Positions 16,963-25,557 of a stretch of DNA of 64,000 nucleotides are shown here, in pieces. Source of the DNA: JAYOEY01 sp038120295 (GTDB taxonomy: Bacteria > Pseudomonadota > Alphaproteobacteria > MPNO01 > UBA2964); NCBI GenBank assembly GCA_038120295.1, contig JAYOLL010000012.1:1-64000 (forward strand), in the 5' to 3' direction. Positions within the stretch are counted from its first letter, which is position 1. Each line of letters opens with the position of its first letter. The notes beneath the pieces were generated by a model. It was not told the origin of the DNA and searched no databases. It saw nothing but the letters and a program-made list of their open reading frames with translations. Position numbers and translations under genes: made by a program.

Positions 16963-17397
16963 ATGTCGATAAGATCCATTGTCATCTTCCTGCTCGTCGC
17001 CTGTCTACCCGCGACCGCGTTTTCCGAGATCGCGCTGGTCAAGAAGGTGTCCGGCGACGCGCATATCGAACGGGAAGGGAAGCGCGTTGACGCAAAGCCC
17101 GGTGTGACGCTGGAGCAGAAGGACGTGCTGGTCACTGGCGCGAACGGACGGCTGAGCGTGACCTTTATCGACAACACCCGGTTTTCGGCGGGTCCCGACA
17201 GCCGGGTGTCGCTCGAAAAATTCGATTTCGATTCGACGACTCATCGCGGTGCGTTCGAATCCCGTGTCGAATGGGGATCTCTGGCGGTCGTTTCCGGGCA
17301 GATCGCAAAGGAAAAGCCCGATTCCATGAAACTGTTTACGCCTGAATCGATCCTCGGCGTCCGCGGTACCCGCTTCATCGTGAAGGTCGCAAAATGA
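16963..17397 (+). CDS. FecR-domain secreted protein
   Basis: 144-residue protein: signal peptide (MSIRSIVIFLLVACLPATAFS), then one FecR domain with VKKVSGDAHIEREGKRVDAKPG, LVTGANGRLSVTFIDNTRFSAGPDS and the closing ESILGVRGTRFIVKV. Free-standing periplasmic FecR domains are often encoded beside CHASE2 signalling proteins. GGGAG precedes ATG 16963. Its stop overlaps the next gene's start by 4 bases (ATGA), so the two are translationally coupled. Confidence 0.87.
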   Translation: MSIRSIVIFLLVACLPATAFSEIALVKKVSGDAHIEREGKRVDAKPGVTLEQKDVLVTGANGRLSVTFIDNTRFSAGPDSRVSLEKFDFDSTTHRGAFESRVEWGSLAVVSGQIAKEKPDSMKLFTPESILGVRGTRFIVKVAK

Positions 17398-17987
17398 TGC
17401 ACAGAATTTTCCTGTCGGTCCTCGCTCTGCTGGCAGTTTCAGCCTGTTCTTCGGACCGTGTCCTGTTGCTTCCCGGCGAGGACGGCGTTCCGTCCGGCGC
17501 TGTCGCGGTCCTGAGCCAGACCGGGCAGGCGCGGGCGGTTATCGACAAGGCCTATACAGAAGCGACCATCGGGACGGATGCCATCGATCAGAGTCGTACC
17601 GACGCCGCGACGGTCGAACGCGAGCACGGCGCCCTGATCCGGGCGCTGCCGACCGCGCCGCGCAGATTCATTTTCTATTTCCGCGAAGGCACGACGAGCC
17701 TGACCGTGAAGTCGCAATCCGAGATCGGCGACCTGTTTGCCGAGGTGAAATCGCGGCCGGGCGCTGACGTTCAGATTGTCGGTCATACCTCGACGCTGGG
17801 CTCGTCAAGCGCCAATGACCGGCTGTCGCTCCAGCGGGCGAAACTGATCGCAAAGCTTCTCGTTGAGCGCGGTCTCGATCCGTCTCTGGTGCGTGCCGCC
17901 GGTCGGGGCGAACGAGAGCTTCTGATTCCAACAGCGGACGGCGTGCGTAATGCACGCAACCGCAGGGTGGAAATTCTCGTTCGTTAG
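17394..17987 (+). CDS. OmpA-family lipoprotein
   Basis: 197-residue outer-membrane-type lipoprotein. The lipobox LLAVSAC places the acylated Cys at residue 18. The C-terminal OmpA/MotB peptidoglycan-binding domain (about residues 95-197) has FYFREGTTSL, IVGHTSTLGS, NDRLSLQRAKLIAKLL and NRRVEI. A linker of about 70 residues joins them. It is co-transcribed with the FecR gene and its stop codon overlaps that of the convergent CHASE2 gene. Confidence 0.87.
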   Translation: MMHRIFLSVLALLAVSACSSDRVLLLPGEDGVPSGAVAVLSQTGQARAVIDKAYTEATIGTDAIDQSRTDAATVEREHGALIRALPTAPRRFIFYFREGTTSLTVKSQSEIGDLFAEVKSRPGADVQIVGHTSTLGSSSANDRLSLQRAKLIAKLLVERGLDPSLVRAAGRGERELLIPTADGVRNARNRRVEILVR

Positions 17988-20134
17988 GAAGTCTGCGTTT
18001 CGCCGACATACCGGACGGCCATGACAGTCAGGTCGTCCGACGCGGCGCCGCCGTCCTCGAACGACCGCACGGAAGTGACGACCGCTGAGACGGTAACGTC
18101 CGCCGTCTCCGGCAGGTCTATTCCTGCCAGCGTCTCCATCAACCTGTCGTGTCCGAAGAGATTGCCCTCCGGATCGCGGGCTTCCGTTACGCCGTCTGTC
18201 GTCAAGACCATGATATCGCCAGGCACGAGGGTCGCAGCCTCTACCGGGTAGGGAAAATCGTCCATCACGCAGAGCAGCGGTCCGCCTTCCAGCCGAAGCT
18301 GTTCCGGCGGTTCGTTCGCGCGCAGGATAACCGGATCGTCATGACCGGCGTTTACCAGCGCCATCTCTCCGCTATTGAGGTCGATCAGGCCCAGGATGCC
18401 GGTGACGAACATGTCGGCGGTGTTCTCGCGAGAGATTTCAAGATTTGCGGTCAGGACGGCATTTTCGAACTCATCGGCCCCGCGCAGCACCGCGCTCCGC
18501 GTCAGAGCCTTCGACAGCGCCATGAATAGCGACGCAGGAACCCCCTTGCCGGTGACGTCGCCGATCATGAAGAACAGCCTGTCGCCTTCTACGAGGAAGG
18601 CATCGTACAGGTCTCCGCCGATGCTCTGGGCCGGTTCCAGAACAGCCATCAGATCAACCTGCGGCGGCAGTGCCGCAAGCGCTTCGGGTCCCGGCAGCAT
18701 CCCCATCTGGATCTCCCGGGCGGCCTCCATCTCGCCTGCGATCTTCGCAGACACCACGCGTTCCTCCACCAGGGCATCCCGCAATTCGCGACGCCGCCTG
18801 TCCGCTTCCAGAAACATCATGCAAGCCATCGACAGCACCGTGGCACCGCCAACCATCGAGGGCGCGAGCGGGTCGAACAGCATGCCGTGGGCGAGAAAGA
18901 TCGCAAAACTGCCGGCCATCAGGGCAATCACGCCCAGCCCGCCCGCGACAATGACGTAAATCGGTCTTAGCAGCGGCAGAACGACGATTGCGAGCAGGCC
19001 AAGCAATATGGCGACCGCCGCCTCCATATAGTGCGCATGGTGATGGCGCTGCAGCCATTTGCCCGACAGGATGATGTCTACCAGCTGGGCGTGCAGTTCG
19101 ACGCCGAAAACCTCGCCCGCTGTCGGCGTCGCAACAATGTCCGGCAGCCCGGTCGCGGTCGCGCCGACGAAAACGACGCTTCCCCTGAACGCGGCTTTCG
19201 GGGCACTGCCGTCGAGAATCGCGGCAGCCGACACCGTATAGTTGGTCTCGGGCTGTGTTTCCGAAAAATGCAGGCGGACCGCGCCGTCCGGATCGGTCGG
19301 GATACGCTGCCTCCCCAAGGTAATCGCAACCAGCCGGTCGCCTTCGGTTTCAAGATGGTAATCGTCCGCATTGGCGGCGACCCGTAGCGTTTCCAGCGCC
19401 AGTGTCGGGGTCGGCCGCCCGCCGATTTTCACCAGAAGCGGTACCCGCCGGACGACGCCGTCTTTATCGGGCGATCCGTGCAGCACGGCATGGCCAGCAG
19501 CGGCCGCATCGAGTTTCGGCAGATTGGTTCGTACGTTTCCGAAAGACGGAAGCCCATCGGGCGGCGGATGCCCCTTGAACCCGGCCTCTATCGGGATGTT
19601 TTTCGGGTGACGTTCGTGGTCGATGTCCTCATCGTGATGGCCGGAGCGGGCGAGAACCACCGGCAGGCGAGAGATCGTTTTTTCGAAAATAGTATCGGGG
19701 TGATCGTGGCCGGCAATCGCCTCATGCACGTGATCCGGAAGTCCCGGGTAGGCCTTGCTTAGATTTTCCGGCGCGTGCCGGTCCGGCTCCACGAAAATCA
19801 TGTCGAACCCGATCGCCAGCGCGCCGCGCGCGTGAATGCCTTGCGTCAGTTCGGCCAGCAGGTGGCGCGGCCATGGCCACTGGCCGTGTTTCTTAAGGCT
19901 TTCGTTATCGATCCTGACGATCCGCGCGTGATGTTTATCGATAGCGCGCGGCGCGTGAGACTGGAACCGGTCGAACACGCTCTCGCGCAGCGATTCGCTG
20001 TCCCAGACCGATGTAAGAGCCAGCGCCAGCGCTGCTGCCGCGAGTCCCGCCAGCCTGACCCGGCCGGCGCTTTTCCGGTCCGGGATGTTCGTTGTGTCGT
20101 CCTGGATTTCAGAGCTCGAGTTCGGGTCCGTCAT
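17984..20134 (-). CDS. CHASE2 sensor with SpoIIE/PP2C phosphatase domain
   Basis: 716-residue membrane sensor phosphatase. Order: N-terminal transmembrane helix (about 28-44), extracytoplasmic CHASE2 domain (about 55-355, with GFDMIFVEPDR, VVFVGATATGLPD and FGVELHAQLVD), three transmembrane helices (about 370-440), a short coiled region, and a SpoIIE domain (about 475-716). Metal-binding acids are visible in SIGGDLYDAF, MIGDVTGKGVPASLF and LTTDGVTEARD. This is the RsbU-like role: it would dephosphorylate the STAS antagonist. The start overlaps the end of the MBL gene by 26 bases, so STAS, MBL and this gene form one operon. Confidence 0.9.
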   Translation of the reverse strand: MTDPNSSSEIQDDTTNIPDRKSAGRVRLAGLAAAALALALTSVWDSESLRESVFDRFQSHAPRAIDKHHARIVRIDNESLKKHGQWPWPRHLLAELTQGIHARGALAIGFDMIFVEPDRHAPENLSKAYPGLPDHVHEAIAGHDHPDTIFEKTISRLPVVLARSGHHDEDIDHERHPKNIPIEAGFKGHPPPDGLPSFGNVRTNLPKLDAAAAGHAVLHGSPDKDGVVRRVPLLVKIGGRPTPTLALETLRVAANADDYHLETEGDRLVAITLGRQRIPTDPDGAVRLHFSETQPETNYTVSAAAILDGSAPKAAFRGSVVFVGATATGLPDIVATPTAGEVFGVELHAQLVDIILSGKWLQRHHHAHYMEAAVAILLGLLAIVVLPLLRPIYVIVAGGLGVIALMAGSFAIFLAHGMLFDPLAPSMVGGATVLSMACMMFLEADRRRRELRDALVEERVVSAKIAGEMEAAREIQMGMLPGPEALAALPPQVDLMAVLEPAQSIGGDLYDAFLVEGDRLFFMIGDVTGKGVPASLFMALSKALTRSAVLRGADEFENAVLTANLEISRENTADMFVTGILGLIDLNSGEMALVNAGHDDPVILRANEPPEQLRLEGGPLLCVMDDFPYPVEAATLVPGDIMVLTTDGVTEARDPEGNLFGHDRLMETLAGIDLPETADVTVSAVVTSVRSFEDGGAASDDLTVMAVRYVGETQTS

Positions 20135-21068
20135 AGGCGCACAGCACCTCCAGCGGCTTATCCGGCCGCATCAGCTCTTCGTAACGGATCGTCTCGTTGA
20201 GGATGCCCAGCATTGTCGCGTCGTCGTTGACCGGCTCGTGATGAAACATCGCGAGTCGCCGCGCGCCCGCCCGGTGGCACAGATCGACCGCGGCCACATT
20301 GCTCGAATGGCCCCAGTCCTCCTTCATCGTTACGGCGTCGGCGAGCGTGTACATCGTGTCGAAGATGACGACGTCGGCGTTGCGGAAGAACTGTACGAAG
20401 GCGATGTCCTCGACCTCGTGGTCCTGCTTGTGTTCCGAATCGGTGCTGTAAACCGCGACCTTTCCGCCGCTCTCGAACCGGTAGCCGTAGGAATCGTTGT
20501 CGTGGAACTGGTCGATGAGCTGGACCTTGCAGCCGGTGATGTCATAGGTCTCGCCGGGTTTCAGGGTATGAAAGTTAAAGGTCGCATTGAGCGCGTCGAA
20601 CGGTACCGGAAAGGAGATCTGTTCCTACTGGCGACGCAGGGCGGTTTCCATCTCTTCGTGGCCGCCATACACGTTGATCGTCACCCCGGGCACGAAGGCC
20701 GGCCCGAAAAACGGGAACCCCATGATGTGGTCCCAGTGCAAGTGCGACATGAAAAAATTGAAGACCTTGGGCTTGCCTTCTCCCATGCGGCGGAACGAGT
20801 CGATGCCAAGGCGCCGCAGGCCGGAGCCCATATCGCAGACGATGAACTCATCGCCCGCGCCTTCGATCTCGACGCAGGAACTGTCGCCGCCATAGGTTCC
20901 GCGCTCGGCGAAATTCATTTCCTCGTCGACGAAACGCGCGGCCTCGTCTTCGCTGTCGAAAGAGCGGCCATTCGCCTTCAGGCCCGCCTGGATGATTTTC
21001 TCGCGAACGGCTTCCGCGCGGAGTGGTGTCGGCAGCGATCCCCTCGTGCCCCAGAAACGTACAAGCAT
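20109..21068 (-). pseudogene. MBL-fold metallo-hydrolase interrupted by an in-frame TAG
   Basis: One reading frame of 319 codons from ATG 21068 to a stop at 20109, broken only by a TAG at 20625-20627 (codon 148). Upstream: MLVRFWGTRGSLPTP and the zinc motif MSHLHWDH (residues 107-114). Downstream, in the same frame: IDQFHDNDSYGYRFESGG, VFDTMY-like metal region, MFHHEPVNDD. The sequence around the stop reads RRQ-stop-EQISFPVPF, so CAG to TAG is the simplest change. It is either a nonsense mutation, a base error in the assembly, or a readthrough site. It sits between STAS and CHASE2-SpoIIE. Confidence 0.82.
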
Positions 21069-21086
21069 GGTGTCTCCGTGAGCCCC

Positions 21087-21425
21087 TTAAGCCGACAGCG
21101 CCGCGTCGACGCTGTCATGAACCTTGAACAGCCGGTCGAAACGGGTGATCTGAAAAATTTCGGTCATCGTTTCGTTGAGGCACGCCATCGAAATGGCAAC
21201 CGATTTTTCCTTGCCGATCTTTTGCGCCCGGGTCAGCGCCCGCAGCCCCACGCTCGACATGAAAGCGACATCGGTGAAATCGATAACAAGGTCTCCGCCC
21301 GCTTCGGCGACCTCGTCGATCGCGGCGGACAGGTGGTCGAAGAACAGCCCGGAGGACTCGTGATCGACCGACCCTGTGGGCAGTCCCACCACGTTGTTGC
21401 CTTGCCGTTCGATTCGCCAGTCCAT
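21087..21425 (-). CDS. STAS-domain anti-anti-sigma factor
   Basis: 112-residue stand-alone STAS protein. The phosphorylation-site region is VAFMSSVGLRAL (serines about residues 57-58), preceded by DLVIDFTD. In the partner-switch scheme the unphosphorylated form binds the RsbW-like kinase and frees its target. ATG 21425 has GGAG 9 bases upstream; an in-frame TTG at 21440 is less likely. It is the first gene of the STAS, MBL, CHASE2-SpoIIE operon. Confidence 0.88.
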   Translation of the reverse strand: MDWRIERQGNNVVGLPTGSVDHESSGLFFDHLSAAIDEVAEAGGDLVIDFTDVAFMSSVGLRALTRAQKIGKEKSVAISMACLNETMTEIFQITRFDRLFKVHDSVDAALSA

Positions 21426-21500
21426 AGTGCCGGTCTCCAATGTTCAGTCGGCACACACTAGCGGTACTGGTGGCCAGCGGCAAACCGAGAGTGGGAAAAT

Positions 21501-21944
21501 TCACACAGAAGAAAAGACCGTTTCGGCGCTTGCAATGTCCGTCTCGCTGGACGAGGAGAGCTCCGCTGCCGTTTCCCGCAAATGCCGTGCGACGTCCTGC
21601 GGCGTATAGGGGCGGCCCAGGGTGCGGAACTGATAGCCGAGCCCGAAACAGTGCCGGAACTGACCCCGGTCGAGGCCGAGAATTTCGCTGCGGCCTTCTT
21701 CCGCTGTTTCCATCTCCCGGGTCCAGACGGCGTCGTTGTCGCTTTCGTCGTCGCTCTTGTCGGCGCGCGGAAACAGTCCGATCTGTTCGCCCCAGCCCCA
21801 GGCGCAATGCACGGTGCCGCAGCTGTGATGCACGGTGCGCATGTCCAGCAGGCCGGCGTCGAGATCGTCCATGAAATCCGCCAGCGCAAGGAGCCGCTCC
21901 GCCGCCGTCGTGGGGCTCGGTGCGATATCGAAATCCCTGGGCAT
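21501..21944 (-). CDS. uncharacterised Cys/His-motif protein
   Basis: 147-residue acidic protein I do not recognise. It contains RTVHHSCGTVHCAWGWGEQ (about residues 36-54), whose two Cys and three His could hold a metal, then FRHCFGLGYQFRTLG and a C-terminal helix. The start at 21944 lies 7 bases after the fumarase stop, on the same strand, so it is probably in the fumarase operon. Confidence 0.65.
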   Translation of the reverse strand: MPRDFDIAPSPTTAAERLLALADFMDDLDAGLLDMRTVHHSCGTVHCAWGWGEQIGLFPRADKSDDESDNDAVWTREMETAEEGRSEILGLDRGQFRHCFGLGYQFRTLGRPYTPQDVARHLRETAAELSSSSETDIASAETVFSSV

Positions 21945-21951
21945 CGCGAGC

Positions 21952-23580
21952 CTATCCCCGCGGGCGCATGACGTCGGAGAAGAAATCGTTGCCCTTGTCG
22001 TCGACCACGACGAAGGCGGGGAAGTCCTCGACCTCGATGCGCCATACGGCTTCCATGCCGAACTCCTCATAATCGATGCATTCGACCTTGCGGATGCAGT
22101 CCTGTGCGAGCCGCGCCGCCGGACCGCCGATGGAGCCGAGATAGAAGCCGCCATGCTGCTTGCAGGCATCCGTCACCTGCTGCGACCGGTTGCCCTTGGC
22201 CAGCATGATGTGGCTGCCGCCCTTCGCCTGGAAATCGGCGACGTAGGAATCCATCCGGCCAGCCGTGGTGGGGCCGAACGAGCCGGAGGCGAACCCGGTC
22301 GGCGTTTTGGCCGGCCCGGCGTAATAGATCGGATGGTTGCGGAAATATTCCGGCATGGCCTCGCCCCTGGCGAGCCGTTCGGAGACTTTCAGATGCACCA
22401 GGTCGCGGGCGACGATCATCGGGCCGGTCAGCGACAGCCTCGTCTTGACCGGGTATTGCGACAGTGTCTTGCGCATGTCGTCCATCGACTGCGTCAGGTC
22501 GATGCTGACCACCTCGCCGCCGAGCGATCCTTCGGGAATGTCCGGCATGTACTGCGCGGGGTTGGTTTCCAGCCGTTCGAGGAAAATGCCGTCGCGGGTG
22601 ATCTTGCCGTAGGCCTGCCGGTCGGCGGAGCAGGAGACGCCGATGCCGATCGGCAGCGACGCGCCGTGCCGCGGCAGGCGGACGACCCGGACGTCGTGGC
22701 AGAAATACTTGCCGCCGAACTGCGCGCCGATCCCCATCTCTCGCGTGGTGGCGAGAATCGCCTGCTCCATCTCCAGGTCGCGGAATGCCTGGCCGTACTC
22801 GTTGCCCTGGGTCGGCAAATTGTCGAGATAGCGGATGCTGGCGAGCTTGACGGTCTTGAGGTTCATCTCCGCCGAGGTGCCGCCGATGACGATGGCGAGA
22901 TGGTAGGGCGGACAGGCGGCGGTGCCCAGCATGCGGATCTGGTCTTCGAGGAAAGGAGGCAGCCGGTCGGGTGACAGCGCCGACGGCGTCTGCTGGTACA
23001 GATACGATTTATTAGCCGAGCCGCCGCCCTTGGCGATGAACACGAACTTGTAGCTCTCGCCGTCGGTCGAATAGAGGTCGATCTGCGCCGGCAGGTTATC
23101 GCCGGTGTTTTTCTCCTCGTACATCGAGAGCGGCGCGAGCTGGGAATAGCGCAGATTGTCCTTCAGGTATGTCTGGCGCACGCCCGCCGAGATAGCGGCC
23201 TCGTCGCCGCCATCGGTCCAGACGCGCTGGCCCTTCTTGCCCATGATAATTGCGGTGCCGGTATCCTGGCACATCGGCAGCACGCCGCCGGCGGCGATGT
23301 TGGCGTTCTTCAGCAGGTCCCAGGCGACGAAATGGTCGTTGGGCGACGCGTCCCTGTCGTCGAGGATCGAGGCGAGCTGCTTCAGATGGCCGGGCCGCAG
23401 GAAATGCGCGATGTCGTGGAACCCCTGGGCGGTGAGTTTCGTAATGCCTTCGCTTTCGATCACCAGCACGTCTTCGCCGCGGAATTTCTCGATCCCGACA
23501 TGGTCGGTCGTGACCGGTCGATACTCGGTCGTCGTGTCCTCGCCGAGCGGAAACAGTTCGTGAAACGGGAGTTCGGCCAT
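21952..23580 (-). CDS. fumA: class I fumarate hydratase
   Basis: 542-residue [4Fe-4S] fumarase of the single-chain class I type, converting fumarate and L-malate in the TCA cycle in the cytoplasm. Cluster ligands are likely Cys104 in LPMCQDTGT, the Cys in LGTAACPPYH and the Cys in IGVSCSAD. The C-terminal beta domain has GPTTAGRMDSYV and GGFYLGSIGGPAA. I chose ATG 23580; TTG two codons upstream is open. It is oxygen-sensitive by family knowledge. Full length. Confidence 0.95.
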   Translation of the reverse strand: MAELPFHELFPLGEDTTTEYRPVTTDHVGIEKFRGEDVLVIESEGITKLTAQGFHDIAHFLRPGHLKQLASILDDRDASPNDHFVAWDLLKNANIAAGGVLPMCQDTGTAIIMGKKGQRVWTDGGDEAAISAGVRQTYLKDNLRYSQLAPLSMYEEKNTGDNLPAQIDLYSTDGESYKFVFIAKGGGSANKSYLYQQTPSALSPDRLPPFLEDQIRMLGTAACPPYHLAIVIGGTSAEMNLKTVKLASIRYLDNLPTQGNEYGQAFRDLEMEQAILATTREMGIGAQFGGKYFCHDVRVVRLPRHGASLPIGIGVSCSADRQAYGKITRDGIFLERLETNPAQYMPDIPEGSLGGEVVSIDLTQSMDDMRKTLSQYPVKTRLSLTGPMIVARDLVHLKVSERLARGEAMPEYFRNHPIYYAGPAKTPTGFASGSFGPTTAGRMDSYVADFQAKGGSHIMLAKGNRSQQVTDACKQHGGFYLGSIGGPAARLAQDCIRKVECIDYEEFGMEAVWRIEVEDFPAFVVVDDKGNDFFSDVMRPRG

Positions 23581-23647
23581 GATCAAGGAGCCTTCTGCTG
23601 TCGGTTGTCTCTTGCGTGTCGAAAGCGGCGGTCCGCGCGGGCGGCGC

Positions 23648-24178
23648 CTATTTTTTGCGGAAACTGTCGAGCGCGACGACCGTGCCGGTATCGTCTTCCG
23701 GTATGTCGGTTTCAGCCGCCCCGGAGTCCGGCGGCGCGTCGTCCTGCTGTTCCCGCAGGGTGTCTTCGCCGTCCGCGAAATCCTGCGGGCGCTCTCCGTT
23801 TTCGCCGCCGTCCTGCGACCCCTCTTCGCCGCCGAACTGCAGCCCGAACTTGACGGACGGGTCGACGAAGGAGGTCATTGCCGCGAACGGAATAACCAGC
23901 CTCTCGCGCCTGCCGCCGAAGCTCAGCGTGACCGCGAAATATTCGTCGGTGATTTCGAGATCCCAGAACTGGTGTTCGAGGACGACGGTCATCTCTTCGG
24001 GGTACTGCGCGGCGATGCTGTCGGCGATGGAAACGCCGTCATCCTGCGTACGGAAAGTGATGTAGAAATGATGCTGCCCGGGCAGCCCGGTCTCCGCGAC
24101 GTGCAGCAGCGCATTGCGCACGACGCTCCGCATCGCGTTCTCGACAAGCTTGGGATATTCGATCAGGTCTTCTGACAT
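23648..24178 (-). CDS. sspB: ClpXP adaptor SspB (alphaproteobacterial type)
   Basis: 176-residue adaptor. The folded part (1-120) matches alphaproteobacterial SspB: IEYPKLVENAMRSVVRNALLH, HHFYITFRTQDDGVSI, EMTVVLEHQFWDLEI, and RLVIPFAAMTSFVDPSVKFGLQF. A disordered acidic linker (121-160) leads to the C-terminal TVVALDSFRKK, the ClpX-binding tail. It delivers ssrA-tagged proteins to ClpXP. It lies just downstream of the tmRNA gene on the same strand, which links the tag and its adaptor. Confidence 0.92.
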   Translation of the reverse strand: MSEDLIEYPKLVENAMRSVVRNALLHVAETGLPGQHHFYITFRTQDDGVSIADSIAAQYPEEMTVVLEHQFWDLEITDEYFAVTLSFGGRRERLVIPFAAMTSFVDPSVKFGLQFGGEEGSQDGGENGERPQDFADGEDTLREQQDDAPPDSGAAETDIPEDDTGTVVALDSFRKK

Positions 24179-24231
24179 GAAACCGTTTTAGAGGGTTTGG
24201 CCGCCTTGTGCCAGTGGGGCGCTAACGGCGC

Positions 24232-24566
24232 GGTTCCCTGGGATGAAGCCCGGGATGAAACGGGTCCGGGTTAGTGGGGGGCTTCTGTTGCTAGGTGCCC
24301 CCCGGACCCCGAAGATTATGCTGCTAGAGCATTACCCTCATGTGCAAAGTTATCGTTTGCATCTGTAGATCGGCCCGATAACGGCGGTACCATGCCGAGC
24401 AAAAAACCTGTCTTTAGACGCGCGTCGATCCTGTTTCGCCCCCGCAAATCCTCCCCGGGGCGCGGTGTCGCCAGGGAGAGGAAGATTGGTGGAGGCGCCG
24501 GGTACCGCCCCCGGGTCCGCATCGCTTATTGCACAGGCCGTTTATCGCCATAGTCGGTTGCCCGAC
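24232..24566 (-). ncRNA. ssrA: tmRNA, circularly permuted two-piece form
   Basis: Read on the minus strand, the acceptor piece comes first and ends CGCCTCC-ACCA at 24487, after a T-arm (CCGGG, loop, CCCGG). A 43-base intervening segment follows, then the coding piece opens at 24443 with GGGGGCGAAACAGGATCGAC; GGGGGCG pairs with CGCCTCC as the acceptor stem (one G-U). The tag frame runs from 24360 to stop TAA at 24316-24318 and encodes ANDNFAHEGNALAA. GC-rich pseudoknot arms (GGGGTCCGGG, CCCGGACCC) follow. A TATATT -10 at 24573-24578 with a TTTAAA 17 bases upstream predicts the start near 24566. The 3' limit is approximate. Confidence 0.93.
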
Positions 24567-24630
24567 ACTTCCAATATAGGGCGATTCGGTCCTAATTTAA
24601 AGTATATCGTCCAGAAGACGGGACCGCCGG

Positions 24631-25425
24631 ATGCAGCAATATCTCGACCTGATGCGCCATGTGATGGAGAACGGCGCGGTCAAGGAGGACCGTACCGGCA
24701 CCGGGACGCGCAGCATCTTCGGCCACCAGATGCGGTTCGACCTTTCGGTCGGATTCCCGCTGGTCACCACCAAGAAGCTGCATCTGAAATCGATCATCCA
24801 TGAGCTGCTCTGGTTCCTGCAGGGCAGCACCAATATCGCCTATCTGAAGGAGAACGGCGTCCGGATCTGGGACGAATGGGCCGACGAGAACGGTGAGCTC
24901 GGCCCGGTCTACGGCGCGCAGTGGCGGTCCTGGCCGACGCCGGACGGGCGCCATATCGACCAGATCGCCCAGCTGGTGGAACAGATCAGGACCAACCCGT
25001 CGTCGCGGCGCCATATCGTCAGCGCCTGGAACGTGGCCGATGTCGACAACATGGCGCTGCCGCCCTGTCACTGCCTGTTCCAGTTTTATGTCGCGGACGG
25101 CGCGCTGTCCTGCCAGCTCTACCAGCGGAGCGCAGACATCTTCCTCGGCGTACCGTTCAACATTGCGTCCTATGCGCTGCTGACCATGATGATGGCGCAG
25201 GTGACCGGGCTGCGCCCCGGCGATTTCGTCCATACGTTCGGCGACGCGCATCTCTATTCGAACCATATGGATCAGGCGCGCGAACAGTTATCGCGCGATC
25301 CCAGGCCGCTGCCGGAGATGCTGATCAATCCGAAGGTCGACGATCTGTTTGCCTTCCGGTACGAGGATTTCGTCCTCGAAAACTACAACCCGCACCCGCA
25401 TATCGCCGCAGCGGTGGCCGTGTAA
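24631..25425 (+). CDS. thyA: thymidylate synthase
   Basis: 264-residue ThyA, full length. It makes dTMP from dUMP with methylene-tetrahydrofolate. Visible marks: EDRTGTGTRSIFGHQ, the catalytic Cys in ALPPCHCLFQFYV, and QRSADIFLGVPFNIASYALL. Divergent from the tmRNA gene, which is on the other strand. folA follows after a palindromic repeat, matching the usual thyA-folA pairing, since the oxidised folate must be reduced again. Confidence 0.96.
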   Translation: MQQYLDLMRHVMENGAVKEDRTGTGTRSIFGHQMRFDLSVGFPLVTTKKLHLKSIIHELLWFLQGSTNIAYLKENGVRIWDEWADENGELGPVYGAQWRSWPTPDGRHIDQIAQLVEQIRTNPSSRRHIVSAWNVADVDNMALPPCHCLFQFYVADGALSCQLYQRSADIFLGVPFNIASYALLTMMMAQVTGLRPGDFVHTFGDAHLYSNHMDQAREQLSRDPRPLPEMLINPKVDDLFAFRYEDFVLENYNPHPHIAAAVAV

Positions 25426-25440
25426 TGTCGAGCGGCGCCA

Positions 25441-25516
25441 GCCCACTCCCCCACCCGGCCACCCCGAACGACTTTGGCGAGAGTATCCTGCTGGGGGGCC
25501 GGGTGGGGGAGTGGGC
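25441..25516. repeat. intergenic palindrome, family B, copy 1
   Basis: Perfect 20-base inverted arms, GCCCACTCCCCCACCCGGCC at 25441-25460 and its complement at 25497-25516. The 36-base centre contains GAGAGTATCCTG, which recurs in the copy at 28585-28654. It separates thyA from folA. Confidence 0.88.
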
Positions 25517-25557
25517 CCAGATCGTCCAAAGGGCGATGCCGCGCGAGCGGCTCTGAA

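Noticed and set aside
20109..21068. Pyrrolysine or other recoding at the TAG
   Set aside because: No sign of a pyl system or structured recoding element; a base change CAG to TAG is simpler.
20085..21461. 458-codon plus-strand frame over the MBL/STAS genes
   Set aside because: Opposite the MBL and STAS genes, whose motifs are clear; no ribosome site or known domain.
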